A stretch of DNA of 64,000 nucleotides from Kribbella catacumbae DSM 19601 (GTDB lineage: Bacteria > Actinomycetota > Actinomycetes > Propionibacteriales > Kribbellaceae). Where the stretch lies: positions 1 through 64,000 of the forward strand of contig NZ_AQUZ01000045.1 in NCBI RefSeq assembly GCF_000372465.1. Reading direction: 5' to 3'. The position numbers and the translations under genes were made by a program. Shown piece by piece: positions 40,731 through 56,487 of this stretch (its first letter is position 1; each line of letters opens with the position of its first letter). The notes below the pieces were generated by a model. The model did no database searches, was not told the DNA's origin, and saw only the letters and a list, made by a program, of their open reading frames with translations.

Positions 40731-41336
40731 ATGACGAACACACTCGACCGCCGCACCCTGCTCACCAGCGCCGTCCTCGGCACCACCGCGACCCTCGTGG
40801 GCGCGACCGCGATGGGTTCATTGGCTCCCGAAACGGCTTTCGCCGCCCGCTCGCAGAGCCCCGAGCCCGGCGCGCCCGACCCGAACTTCGCCGAGGGCCG
40901 GGTAACCGCCCGGGACGGCAGCATGATTCTGGTCTCCGGCTCGGACGGCCGGTTCCACCGGATCCGGCTGACCGGCGGTACCAGCGTCTGGAAGCTCCGG
41001 CCGACCACACTCGACCAGGTCAAGGTCGGCGACGGCCTGTACGCGCGCGGCGTGCTGATGCCCGACGGCACGCTCGCCGCCGAGTCGATCTGGGTGAACA
41101 TCGTGAACCTGAAGGTGCACGTCACCGCGATCGGGAAGAACGTCCTGTACCTCGACCACAGCGGTTCGAGGATCGTCGGCCATGTCGTTCCCGGCACCAG
41201 CGCGGCGGTCTACAACGGGAAGCCGGCCGTGTCCGACCTGTCGATGGTCAAGGTCGGCAAGCATGCGCAGGTGATCGGCGCCTGGCGGCCGGACACCAAC
41301 GAGATCGACGTCGCCACCATCTACGCGGCGGCCTAG
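40731..41336 (+). CDS. Tat-signal DUF5666-like secreted protein
   Basis: A 201-residue protein. The N-terminus LDRRTLLTSAVLGTTATLVG is a twin-arginine signal with a likely cut near AFAARS. The mature part has two small beta-barrel-like units (EGRVTARDGSMILVSGSDG, VKVGDGLYARGVLMPDGTL and VHVTAIGKNVLYLDHSG, VKVGKHAQVIGAW), as in DUF5666 proteins of unknown function. It starts 13 bases after the cysteine-rich gene and ends 11 bases before the MauE-like gene. GAGGGGGAC precedes the ATG. Its export in folded form by Tat fits a role as partner of the signal-less barrel protein, which is speculation. Confidence 0.78.
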   Translation: MTNTLDRRTLLTSAVLGTTATLVGATAMGSLAPETAFAARSQSPEPGAPDPNFAEGRVTARDGSMILVSGSDGRFHRIRLTGGTSVWKLRPTTLDQVKVGDGLYARGVLMPDGTLAAESIWVNIVNLKVHVTAIGKNVLYLDHSGSRIVGHVVPGTSAAVYNGKPAVSDLSMVKVGKHAQVIGAWRPDTNEIDVATIYAAA

Positions 41337-41347
41337 GAGGTCCGCCG

Positions 41348-42184
41348 ATGATGGGACAAGTAGCGGCCCTGCAGGCGCTGGTGATCGGCGCGCTGCTGGT
41401 CTGGTCCTCGTACGGCAAGCTCGTGGGGCCTCTGGTTGGTGCCAGGGCCCGGCGGACTGCCCTCAAGAAGTTCGTCGGCGAAAAGCGGGCCGAGCCGGCG
41501 TTCCGTGCGGTGGGTGGTGTCGAGCTGCTGATCGGCGCCGCGCTCCTGCTGCCTCCACTCTGGATGATGGAGAGTTTGGCCGCAATCGCTTTGTCAGTAG
41601 GCTTTCTCGGCTACCTGACCTATTCGCGAGTCGCGTCGCCGGACTCGTCCTGCGGTTGTGCAGGTTCGGCGACTGCGCCAGTGACGTGGCGGACGTTCGG
41701 TCGGGCCGGGCTGTTGCTGGCTGCCGCAGTACTGGCGTCGACGGCTGACGTCGGGTGGTGGTCGGCGCCGGGTGGGGCCGCCATTGCGGTGGTGCTGGTG
41801 GAGGTGATGCTGTTCGTTGCCTTGTCGTCCGAACTCGACAGACACTGGCTACTGCCCTTGCGACGGCTCAAGGTCAGGCTCACGCACCCATTGGCAGCCA
41901 CTGCCGCGTACGACGTACCGCTGGCCACGACGCAACACCAGTTGTTGCGTAGTGGTGCCTATCGGGCGGTGAACAGCCTGCTGCGATCCGACATCCGCGA
42001 CCACTGGGATGAAGGGGAGTGGCGGTTCGTCAGCTACACGGCCACGTACGACGACCGCCCGGCGACGGCCGTCTTCGCAGTACCGCGACTGCGCTATGAG
42101 CCGGATGAGATCCGGGTAGCGATCGTGGACGACGAGAACGGCGAAACGGTCTACCGGCCTTCACTGCTGCCAGTGCTGGCCTGA
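41348..42184 (+). CDS. MauE/DoxX-type redox-associated membrane protein with C-terminal domain
   Basis: A 278-residue protein. The first 160 residues have four to five membrane helices (ALVIGALLVWSSYGKLVG, GVELLIGAALLLPPLW, LAAIALSVGFLGYLTY, AAIAVVLVEVMLFVAL) and a Cys-Gly-Cys pair at 102-104 (SPDSSCGCAGS), the pattern of MauE-like proteins linked to disulphide formation in cysteine-rich partners. The last 110 residues are soluble (AYRAVNSLLRSDIRDHWDEG, AVFAVPRLRYEPDEIRVAIV) and unrecognised. AGGAGG overlaps the end of the DUF5666 gene, 7 bases before the ATG. Likely role: redox partner of the 15-Cys protein of the same operon. Confidence 0.78.
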   Translation: MMGQVAALQALVIGALLVWSSYGKLVGPLVGARARRTALKKFVGEKRAEPAFRAVGGVELLIGAALLLPPLWMMESLAAIALSVGFLGYLTYSRVASPDSSCGCAGSATAPVTWRTFGRAGLLLAAAVLASTADVGWWSAPGGAAIAVVLVEVMLFVALSSELDRHWLLPLRRLKVRLTHPLAATAAYDVPLATTQHQLLRSGAYRAVNSLLRSDIRDHWDEGEWRFVSYTATYDDRPATAVFAVPRLRYEPDEIRVAIVDDENGETVYRPSLLPVLA

Positions 42185-42372
42185 CCGCACGGGTGGGCAG
42201 CGCATCGCGCGATCGCCCCGAGCTGCGACCTTGAGCACGGGCCAGTCAGCCCAAGCCCGGATATCCGCCTACCCGGTGCCCACGGTCGTACGCTCATCGA
42301 CCCAAGCCACCACCTTGAGCACCGGGTAGTCGCCCCGTCGGTACGCAGCGTGGGGTTAACTCCGCTTCGCGG

Positions 42373-42404
42373 GGTTCGCCCCTTGGTAGGCCAATGGGCG
42401 AACC
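42373..42404. repeat. hairpin repeat related to the 16.0-kb units
   Basis: GGTTCGCCCCTTGG (42373-42386) pairs with CCAATGGGCGAACC (42391-42404) with one mismatch and a TAGG loop. The left arm and the context GCGGGGTTCGCCC are shared with 16051-16063. Confidence 0.7.
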
Positions 42405-42416
42405 GTCCTTGAGGGG

Positions 42417-42452
42417 GTTAACCCCAACGCCAGGTGGTTAAGCGGTTCGGGG
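42417..42452 (-). repeat. 36-base dispersed repeat, copy 2 (minus orientation)
   Basis: The reverse complement matches 16702-16737 at 32 of 36 positions. A third, shorter copy (42497-42519, plus orientation) lies 45 bases on, so the two form an inverted pair. Confidence 0.65.
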
Positions 42453-42496
42453 AGGGTGGTTTGCCCAGGGGGCCTTGACGAAGTGATGCTCCACCT

Positions 42497-42519
42497 AGCC
42501 AACCGGCTTTTGGGATTAC
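42497..42519 (+). repeat. dispersed repeat, copy 3 (partial)
   Basis: GCCAACCGGCTTTTGGGATT-ACC resembles the second half of the 36-base repeat (ACCAACTGGCTTTGGGGTTG at 16716) with about four or five mismatches. Confidence 0.5.
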
Positions 42520-42569
42520 CTGTCTCGGTTGAGGTGCCGAGCGGCGCCGAAGGGGTGGGAGGTTGTTTG

Positions 42570-43229
42570 TCAGACGCTGCGCAGGACCGAGACGACGATG
42601 CCGAGGATGACCGCGTTGTCGCCGTCGATGACCTCGTACGCCTCGTTGCGCGGCTCGAGGTACACGTGGCCGTTGCGGCGGCGGTAGACCTTGACGGTCG
42701 CTTCCTCGTCGATCATCGCGGCGACGATCTGGCCGGAGTGCGCCTCGGTCTGCTGCCGGATCACGACCATGTCGCCGTCGCAGATCGCGGCGTCGATCAT
42801 CGAGTCACCGCGCACCCGCAGGGCGAAGATGGTGCCTCGGCCGGTCAGTTCGCGGGGCAGCTTGAGGGTGTCGTCGAGGTGCTCGATCGCCGAGATCGGC
42901 GTACCGGCCGCGATGTCGCCGACCACCGGGACGGAGACCGAGTCGTCGGCGGGCGCCTGCGGCCGGCCGTCCTGCAGGAACATCCGGACGTCGATCGGCC
43001 GCGACATCGACTGACTCCTGCTGAGGAAGCCCTTCTCCTCGAGCGCGGCCAGGTGCTTCGACACCGTCGAAGACGACCGCAGCCCCACCGCGTCCCCGAG
43101 TTGCCGTGTACTCGGCGAGTACCCGTGCCGGCCCACCCATTCCCGGATCGCCACCAGAATCTTCTGCTGCCGCACCGGAAGACTCGAAGCGTTCAACTGC
43201 TCGAAGGGGTCAAGGTCGTCGTAGGTCAC
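42570..43229 (-). CDS. LexA-family repressor (probable paralogue)
   Basis: A 219-residue LexA-type protein. The winged helix is LPVRQQKILVAIREWVGRHG and TRQLGDAVGLRSSSTVSKHL; the self-cleavage site is A108-G109 in VGDIAAGTPISA, and the catalytic pair is S143 (RGDSMIDAAI) and K180 (ATVKVYRR). All parts for RecA-stimulated cleavage are present. Its recognition helix and linker differ from what I know of the housekeeping actinobacterial LexA, and no GAAC-N4-GTTC box lies upstream, only ACAGCC-N5-GGCTGT (43245-43261). It may thus be a second LexA with another target set; that it is the main LexA cannot be excluded. Confidence 0.88.
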   Translation of the reverse strand: MTYDDLDPFEQLNASSLPVRQQKILVAIREWVGRHGYSPSTRQLGDAVGLRSSSTVSKHLAALEEKGFLSRSQSMSRPIDVRMFLQDGRPQAPADDSVSVPVVGDIAAGTPISAIEHLDDTLKLPRELTGRGTIFALRVRGDSMIDAAICDGDMVVIRQQTEAHSGQIVAAMIDEEATVKVYRRRNGHVYLEPRNEAYEVIDGDNAVILGIVVSVLRSV

Positions 43230-43244
43230 CGACCGGATTCTGTC

Positions 43245-43261
43245 ACAGCCCGGCCGGCTGT
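43245..43261 (-). promoter_or_regulatory. inverted repeat upstream of the lexA-like gene
   Basis: ACAGCC (43245-43250) and GGCTGT (43256-43261) flank CGGCC, 16-32 bases before the start codon. It could be the autoregulatory site of this LexA-family protein, and differs from the canonical SOS box. Confidence 0.4.
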
Positions 43262-43390
43262 TCTGTCATCTCTGGAGGGCTGGCGTCGCAGGTCACAGAG
43301 CCGAAGTGATCTCGATGACGGACAACCAAGGCCGGCCGCGACCATGATGACAAGGAACACCTGACACCCAACCGGTCAAAGGAGATCTGG

Positions 43391-45133
43391 ATGGCTATCG
43401 GCAGTGGTCCCGCTGAGCATCAGCTTGCTACCTCGGTTCTGGTGATAGGTACCGGGGGAGCGGGGTTGCGTGCCTCGATCGAGCTGGCCGAGCAAGGGGT
43501 GGAAGTGCTTGCCGTGGGCAAGCGTCCGCGGGCCGACGCGCACACCTCGCTGGCGGCCGGTGGGATCAACGCCGCGCTGGCCACGATGGATCCGGAGGAC
43601 AGTTGGCAGCAGCATGCGGCCGACACCCTGAAGGAGAGCTACCTGCTGGCGAACCCGGTCACGGTGCAGATCGTGGCCGAGGGCGCCAGGCGTGGCATCG
43701 ACGACCTGGAGCGGTACGGGATGCCGTTCGCGCGGGAAACCGACGGGCGCATCTCGCAGCGGTTCTTCGGCGCGCACACCTACCGGCGGACGGCCTTCGC
43801 CGGTGACTACACCGGGCTGGAGATCCAGCGCACGCTGATCAACCGGGCGCTGCAGCTGAAGGTGCCGGTCCTCGACACGGTGTACATCAGCCACATCCTG
43901 GTCCAGGACAACACCGTGTTCGGTGCCTACGGCTTCGACCTGAACGACGGCACGCGGTACGTGATCCACGCGGACGCCGTCGTTCTGGCGGCCGGCGGCC
44001 ACACCCGGATCTGGCGCCGTACGTCGTCGCGGCGGGACGAGAACACCGGCGACTCCTTCCGGCTCGCGGTCGAGGCCGGCGGGCGGATCCGCGATCCCGA
44101 ACTCGTCCAGTTCCACCCGTCCGGGCTGATCGAGCCGGAGAATGCGGCCGGCACGCTGGTGTCGGAGGCGGCGCGTGGCGAGGGCGGACAGCTGCGCAAC
44201 AACCTGGGTGAGCGGTTCATGGCCCGCTACGACCCGGAGCGGATGGAGTTGTCGACGCGGGACCGGGTCGCGCTGGCGGCGTACACGGAGATCAAGGAAG
44301 GCCGCGGTACGCCGAAAGGCGGCGTCTGGCTCGACGTCTCGCACCTGCCGCGCGAGACGATCATGCGCCGGCTCCCGCGCGTCTACCAGACGCTGCTCGA
44401 ACTCCAAATGCTCGACATCACCCAGCAGCCGATCGAGATCGCACCGACCGCGCACTACTCGATGGGCGGCGTGTGGGTGCGGCCTGACGATCACGGGACC
44501 GGTGTCGACGGGCTGTACGCGATCGGCGAAGCGGCCAGTGGTCTGCACGGCGCTAACCGGCTCGGCGGGAACTCGCTGATCGAGTTGCTGGTGTTCGGGC
44601 GGATCGTGGGGGAGGAGGCCGCGAAGTACTCGAAGGAACGGCAGTCGCAGGTGCGCTCGGCCGACGTACTGGGTGAGGCGCGGGCCGAGGTCGACGGGTT
44701 GCTCGCCAGCGACGGGCCGGAGAATGTGCGTGCCCTGCAACGGGTTCTGCGCGACACGATGACGACGCACGCCGGTGTCGTCCGCGACGAGGAAGGCCTA
44801 CTCAAAGGGTTGTCGGAGCTGGCCGAACTCGAAGAGCGGATGGGGCGCGTCGGCGTTCATCCGGATATCGCGGGGTTCCAGGATCTGGCCCACGCGTTCG
44901 ACCTGAAGTCTTCGGCGCTGGCCGCCCGCGCGACGCTCGACGCGGCCCTGGTACGCCGGGAGACGCGCGGCTGCCACAACCGGTCCGACTATCCCGAGCT
45001 GGACGAATCGCTGCGGGTGAACCTGGTCTGGTCCGGGCCGGGGCAGGTCGAGCAGGAGGAGATCCCAGCGATTCCCGCCGAGCTCGCCAGCCTGATGAGA
45101 GAAGTCTCCAGCACCGGCAAACTGGTCGAGTAG
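43391..45133 (+). CDS. FAD-dependent flavoprotein of the succinate dehydrogenase/L-aspartate oxidase family
   Basis: A 580-residue flavoprotein. The FAD-binding motif is SVLVIGTGGAGLRASIELAE; AHTSLAAGGINAAL is the covalent-flavin region of SdhA/FrdA (here HTS, so the usual His is present), and LVQFHPSGL, EAARGEGGQLRN, HYSMGGVWV and ASGLHGANRLGGNSLIEL make up the substrate and FAD pockets. The C-terminal helical domain ends in REVSSTGKLVE. No iron-sulphur or membrane subunit is adjacent, so a soluble fumarate reductase or aspartate oxidase-like role is possible; the substrate is open. AAAGGAGA lies 6 bases before the ATG. Confidence 0.9.
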   Translation: MAIGSGPAEHQLATSVLVIGTGGAGLRASIELAEQGVEVLAVGKRPRADAHTSLAAGGINAALATMDPEDSWQQHAADTLKESYLLANPVTVQIVAEGARRGIDDLERYGMPFARETDGRISQRFFGAHTYRRTAFAGDYTGLEIQRTLINRALQLKVPVLDTVYISHILVQDNTVFGAYGFDLNDGTRYVIHADAVVLAAGGHTRIWRRTSSRRDENTGDSFRLAVEAGGRIRDPELVQFHPSGLIEPENAAGTLVSEAARGEGGQLRNNLGERFMARYDPERMELSTRDRVALAAYTEIKEGRGTPKGGVWLDVSHLPRETIMRRLPRVYQTLLELQMLDITQQPIEIAPTAHYSMGGVWVRPDDHGTGVDGLYAIGEAASGLHGANRLGGNSLIELLVFGRIVGEEAAKYSKERQSQVRSADVLGEARAEVDGLLASDGPENVRALQRVLRDTMTTHAGVVRDEEGLLKGLSELAELEERMGRVGVHPDIAGFQDLAHAFDLKSSALAARATLDAALVRRETRGCHNRSDYPELDESLRVNLVWSGPGQVEQEEIPAIPAELASLMREVSSTGKLVE

Positions 45134-45139
45134 GAGACT

Positions 45140-45652
45140 TCAGTCGTTGGGGCGGGAGATCCCTAGGCCACTGCGAGCGTCCCGGCCGTACTTCGCGAGC
45201 TCGGCGGCGAGGTCCAGGCGGCCGGACTTCGCGCGGTCCTCGTCGGTGAGTAGGGCGGCCGGGATGATCCAGACGATCTCGAACTCCAGGCCGTCGGGGT
45301 CCTGGCCGTAAAGGGACTTGGTGGTGCCGTGATCGGAGGCGCCGATGAGGGCGCCGGCGTCGGTGAGCGCCTTCGCCAGGTCCTCGAGGTCGCCGAGGGA
45401 GTCGACCTCCCAGGCCAGGTGGTAGAGGCCGACCGTGGTCTTGCCCGCACCGGACGGCCTGGCCGCGTCACCGAGCTGGAACAGGCCGAGGTCGTGGTCG
45501 TTGGTCGACCCGGGCGCGCGCAGGAACGCGGCGCCCTGGTAGGCATCCCCGCCCTCGGTGTAGCCGAACCCGAGAACGTCGCGGTAGAAGGCGACGCTCG
45601 CGGTCACGTCGCGCACGTACAGAACCGCATGGTTCAGCCGGAAGATCGCCAT
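45140..45652 (-). CDS. VOC family (glyoxalase/extradiol dioxygenase-like) protein
   Basis: A 170-residue protein with two beta-alpha-beta-beta-beta units. FRLNHAVLYVRDVTASVAFY supplies the first metal His, VGLYHLAWEVDSL the second and DPDGLEFEIVW the Glu, as in type I extradiol dioxygenases and glyoxalases. A 35-residue helical tail (LLTDEDRAKSGRLDLAAEL) follows. The substrate is unknown; the label catechol 2,3-dioxygenase is often applied. TACTAT lies 6 bases before the ATG with no ribosome site, so the message is probably leaderless. It converges on the flavoprotein gene with 6 bases between stops. Confidence 0.88.
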   Translation of the reverse strand: MAIFRLNHAVLYVRDVTASVAFYRDVLGFGYTEGGDAYQGAAFLRAPGSTNDHDLGLFQLGDAARPSGAGKTTVGLYHLAWEVDSLGDLEDLAKALTDAGALIGASDHGTTKSLYGQDPDGLEFEIVWIIPAALLTDEDRAKSGRLDLAAELAKYGRDARSGLGISRPND

Positions 45653-45705
45653 GACCCGATAGTAGTTGAGGACTCAACTGGCGGATAGGTGCCGGCCGGC
45701 GGAGC

Positions 45706-46089
45706 TCAGTCGCGTTGCTTGGACTTCGCGGCCTTCACGCGCTCGGCCTCGGCCTGGACCTCGGCCTGGGTGGCGCGCTCGCGCTGCAGCCACTCCGGGT
45801 TCTCCTCGCGCAGTTCTTCGATCTGCTCGGTGGTCAGCGGCTCGGTGATGCCGCCCCGGGCGAGACCGGAGATGGAGATGGCCAGCCGGGCCGCGACGAC
45901 CGGGCGCGGGTGCGGGCCGGTACGCCGAAGCTCACGCAGCCACTCGGGCGGGTCGCTCTGCAGCGAGTTGAGCTCGTCGCGGGAAACGACACCCTCCTGG
46001 AACTCCGCGGGGGTGGCTTCCAGGTACACGCCCAGCTTCTTGGCCGCCGTCGCGGGCTTCATCGTCTGGGTGGTTTTCTGCGAACTCAT
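45706..46089 (-). CDS. DUF5997 family protein
   Basis: A 127-residue protein of unknown function: MSSQKTTQTMKPATAAKKLG, YLEATPAEFQEGVVSRDELN, then SLQSDPPEWLRELRRTGPHP and VVAARLAISISGLARGGITE, ending in Glu/Lys/Ala-rich helices. The N-terminal part resembles a small DNA-binding or chaperone-like helical unit, but nothing is known. It is divergent from the LysR-like gene 58 bases away, a pairing conserved in actinobacteria as far as I recall. The ATG at 46089 is preceded by TACCCT at 7 bases (leaderless -10); readings extended to 46200 cross the neighbour's start and are rejected. Confidence 0.85.
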   Translation of the reverse strand: MSSQKTTQTMKPATAAKKLGVYLEATPAEFQEGVVSRDELNSLQSDPPEWLRELRRTGPHPRPVVAARLAISISGLARGGITEPLTTEQIEELREENPEWLQRERATQAEVQAEAERVKAAKSKQRD

Positions 46090-46147
46090 ACCGCCTAGGG
46101 TATCGAGGATGCGGCCGCTCCCCGACCACGCCGGATAGCCTGGGCCG

Positions 46148-46846
46148 GTGACTGCACCCTCGTTCCGGCTCGCGTACGTCCCCGGCGTCACACCGACCAA
46201 GTGGGTGCGGATCTGGAACGAGCGGCTGCCGAGGGTCGCGCTCGAGCTGATCCCAGTGGCCGCGGCGGAGGCGGCGGATGTCGTACGGGCCGGTGGTGCC
46301 GATGCCGCGCTGCTGCGCCTGCCGATCGACCGGACGGGGCTGAACGCGATCCCGCTTTATACCGAGACGACGGTGGTCGTAGTACCGAAGGACCATCTCG
46401 TGACGGCGGCCGAGGAGGTGACCGCGGCCGATCTCGCCGACGATGTCGTACTGCGTCCGCTGGACGACACGCTCGAGTGGGAACAGTTGCCGGGTCACCC
46501 TTTCGCCGAGCGGCCGGCGACCACGGCGCTGGCGATCGAGCTGGTCGCGGCGGGGGTCGGGCTGCTCGTCGTACCGCAGTCGCTCGCGCGGCTGCATCAC
46601 CGCAAGGACCTCACCTACCGGCCGATCACGGACGCCCCCGAGTCGCGGGTCGTGCTGAGCTGGCCGGAGGGCGACCCTACGGACCTGATGGAACAGTTCA
46701 TCGGCATCGTTCGGGGCAGGACAGTGAACAGCTCGCGCCAGCCGGCCGCCGCGCCCAAGGCCGCGCCCAAGGCCAAGGCCAAACCACCGAAGAAGTCCGC
46801 CCCGAAGACCCCGAACCGCCCCCAACGAGGGAATCGCCGCCGCTAA
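46148..46846 (+). CDS. LysR substrate-binding domain protein lacking the DNA-binding domain
   Basis: A 232-residue protein with a type 2 periplasmic-binding fold as in LysR effector domains: FRLAYVPGVTPTKWVRIWNE, ADAALLRLPIDRTGLNAIPL, ETTVVVVPKDHLVTAAEEV and IELVAAGVGLLVVPQSLAR. There is no N-terminal helix-turn-helix, but the tail from residue 198 is Ala/Pro/Lys-rich (APKAAPKAKAKPPKKSAPK) and basic, so it could bind DNA nonspecifically or in another way. GTG start with TAGCCT 6 bases upstream and no ribosome site suggests a leaderless message. The divergent DUF5997 gene is its usual partner. Confidence 0.85.
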   Translation: MTAPSFRLAYVPGVTPTKWVRIWNERLPRVALELIPVAAAEAADVVRAGGADAALLRLPIDRTGLNAIPLYTETTVVVVPKDHLVTAAEEVTAADLADDVVLRPLDDTLEWEQLPGHPFAERPATTALAIELVAAGVGLLVVPQSLARLHHRKDLTYRPITDAPESRVVLSWPEGDPTDLMEQFIGIVRGRTVNSSRQPAAAPKAAPKAKAKPPKKSAPKTPNRPQRGNRRR

Positions 46847-46847
46847 T

Positions 46848-46884
46848 CTTGACTCATTCCAGAAAAGGCGGCAGACTCCGAGAC
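46848..46884 (+). promoter_or_regulatory. furA-katG promoter and FurA operator
   Basis: TTGACT (46849-46854), 17 bases, CAGACT (46872-46877) and the furA GTG 7 bases on give a leaderless promoter. The AT-rich TCTTGACTCATTCCAGAAAA stretch closely resembles the FurA-binding site before furA in mycobacteria and streptomycetes, so FurA should repress its own operon here. Confidence 0.75.
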
Positions 46885-47310
46885 GTGGAGACGGATTTCG
46901 AGCGCAGGTTGCGCGGGGCGGCACTGCGTGTGACGCGGCCCCGGGTGGCGGTGCTCGCCGCGGTGCACGAGCAGCCGCACGCCGACACGGACTCGATCAT
47001 CCAGTCCGTGCGGGCGGATCTCGACGTCTCCCACCAGGCCGTGTACGACGTACTGCGCGCGCTGACCACCGCCGGTCTGCTCCGGCGGATCCAGCCGTCC
47101 GGGTCGGTCGCCCGCTACGAGTCGCGGGTCGGTGACAACCACCACCACGTCGTCTGCCGGTCCTGCGGAGCCATCGCCGACGTCGACTGCGCGCACGGCT
47201 CCGCCCCATGTCTGACGGCTTCGGACGATCACGGTTATGTGATCGACGAGGCCGAGGTCGTCTATTGGGGCCTTTGCCCCGACTGTTCCATCACGTCCAG
47301 AACTCCTTGA
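46885..47310 (+). CDS. furA: FurA-type peroxide-sensing repressor of katG
   Basis: A 141-residue Fur-family regulator. The winged helix is LRVTRPRVAVLAAVHEQPHA and VSHQAVYDVLRALTTAGLLR, and the metal-binding half has NHHHVVCRSCGAIADVDC and a final CPDC, so one CxxC pair and the His cluster are kept. It lies 16 bases before katG in the classic furA-katG order: in actinobacteria this protein represses both genes and releases them on oxidation by peroxide. The GTG at 46885 is chosen from the promoter position; the earlier open frame reaches back into the previous gene. Expression is probably leaderless. Confidence 0.93.
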   Translation: METDFERRLRGAALRVTRPRVAVLAAVHEQPHADTDSIIQSVRADLDVSHQAVYDVLRALTTAGLLRRIQPSGSVARYESRVGDNHHHVVCRSCGAIADVDCAHGSAPCLTASDDHGYVIDEAEVVYWGLCPDCSITSRTP

Positions 47311-47326
47311 CCCCGGAAGGTTTGCC

Positions 47327-49549
<2,223 letters not shown>

Positions 49550-49563
49550 TTCAGTGTCACAGG

Positions 49564-49592
49564 ACAGCCCGGGCCCACGTGGTCCGGGCTGT
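49564..49592 (+). terminator. hairpin terminator after katG
   Basis: ACAGCCCGG (49564-49572) pairs with CCGGGCTGT (49584-49592), and the loop itself holds CCACGTGG. It starts 15 bases after the katG stop. Confidence 0.75.
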
Positions 49593-49682
49593 TCGTCTGA
49601 GTTGGCACCCCGACTCGACGGTAGGGGTTTCCGCCTGGGAATGTGTGCGTGACAGGTTTTCCGACGACAGGAGTACGCCCCG

Positions 49683-55190
<5,508 letters not shown>

Positions 55191-56487
55191 GGCGATGGTG
55201 AGGTCCAGGACTGTCTGGGGATCATCCAGGCGCTGGCCGAAAAGCTCGCGGATCTGACCCATCCGGTAGCGCACCGTTTGGGGATGGACGTGCAGGGCCG
55301 CGGCGACCTCGTCGCGGCGGCCCAGGTGGAGCAGCCATTCGCGCAGGGTTTCGGTCAGCCGCTCGGCCGTGCCTGGGCGGAGTGTGTCGAAGGGTGCGAG
55401 GACCTGCCGGCGCAGATCGTCGAGCGCGGCAGCGTCGGAGGTCACCACGAAGGTGGTCAGATGGCGCTCGGTGTCGACCGGTGCGTCCGGCTCCGCGGTC
55501 AGCTTCAGTTGCCGCGCCCGCAACGCGCGCAGGTACGACGTACGCACGGTCGTCCAAGGTTGGGTCGGGCCGACCCACCCTTGATAGCTGCGAAGGTTTC
55601 GCAGCAGAGCCATGCGCGCCGAGCCGTCGGCATCGGGAACCAGCAACACGGCGACCTCCGGCGCATCGGCATCGTCATCACCGAGATCGCCGAGGTCGGC
55701 TTCGGGCCGGATGGTCCGCGGGTCGAGAGCGCCGAGGATTCCGCGGACGTGGGCGCTCGGCAGGATCACCGCCGTCAGGGTGCGCGGTGGCTCCCAGTCG
55801 GCGAGTTCGGCCCGGCCGGTCAGCTGCTCCGCGGACTCACCCTGCAAGAGGCCTCGGCCCAGATCCCGCAGATAGCGCTCTCTCACCCGGCCGGTGGTCG
55901 CCAGTTCGTCGGTGTGACCGGAGACGCTGGCCGCAGACAGTTCGTCGATGTAGGCGAAGACCAGTTCGGCGAACTTGGCCAGCGTGTCGGCCGGGAGACC
56001 AGCCTCGACAGCCGTGCGGGACAGTTCGCGCCACGACACCCGGGCGCCGACCCGGTAGGCGGCGAGCAGCGCGTCCATGGTCCGGCCGCTGCGCGCCTCG
56101 CCGCGGCCCAGGACATAGGCGCCTTCGAGAGCGGGAGCGAGCGGCGTACCGGGGTCGCCGCTGCTGGCCAGGCTGAGGAATCCGCCGAGGGCGAGCCGCA
56201 CGGCGCCTTCGATCTTGGCGCCCATCGGTCCCGCCAGCGCATTGGTGTAGGCGGGCACCTCGACGATGATCGCCGTCACGGTCAGCGCGGCGATGTCCGG
56301 CAGCCGGGAGCGGAGGAGATCGATTGCCGGGTCACCCAGCTTGAGCTCGGCAGCGCCGCGGGCGGTCCTGCTGGCGTGCCGGGCGGGATCGGCGTCAACC
56401 ACCTCTTGTTCCCTCCGAACAAATTCTCTGGACAGATTCACCGCTGGTGGTCATGAAACTACACCTCGGGTGAAGGATGCTGAAGAC

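Larger units (their letters stand above)
42185..42569. other. gene-free, repeat-rich gap between MauE-like and lexA-like genes
   Basis: 385 bases between convergent genes. It contains two ACCTTGAGCAC-GGG-AGTC direct repeats (about 42231 and 42312), an 11-base perfect inverted repeat CTACCCGGTGC/GCACCGGGTAG (42269-42279, 42319-42329), the hairpin 42373-42404, a GGGGTTAACCCC palindrome (42414-42425) and inverted copies of a repeat also found at 16.7 kb. No open frame in it looks like a gene. Confidence 0.65.
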
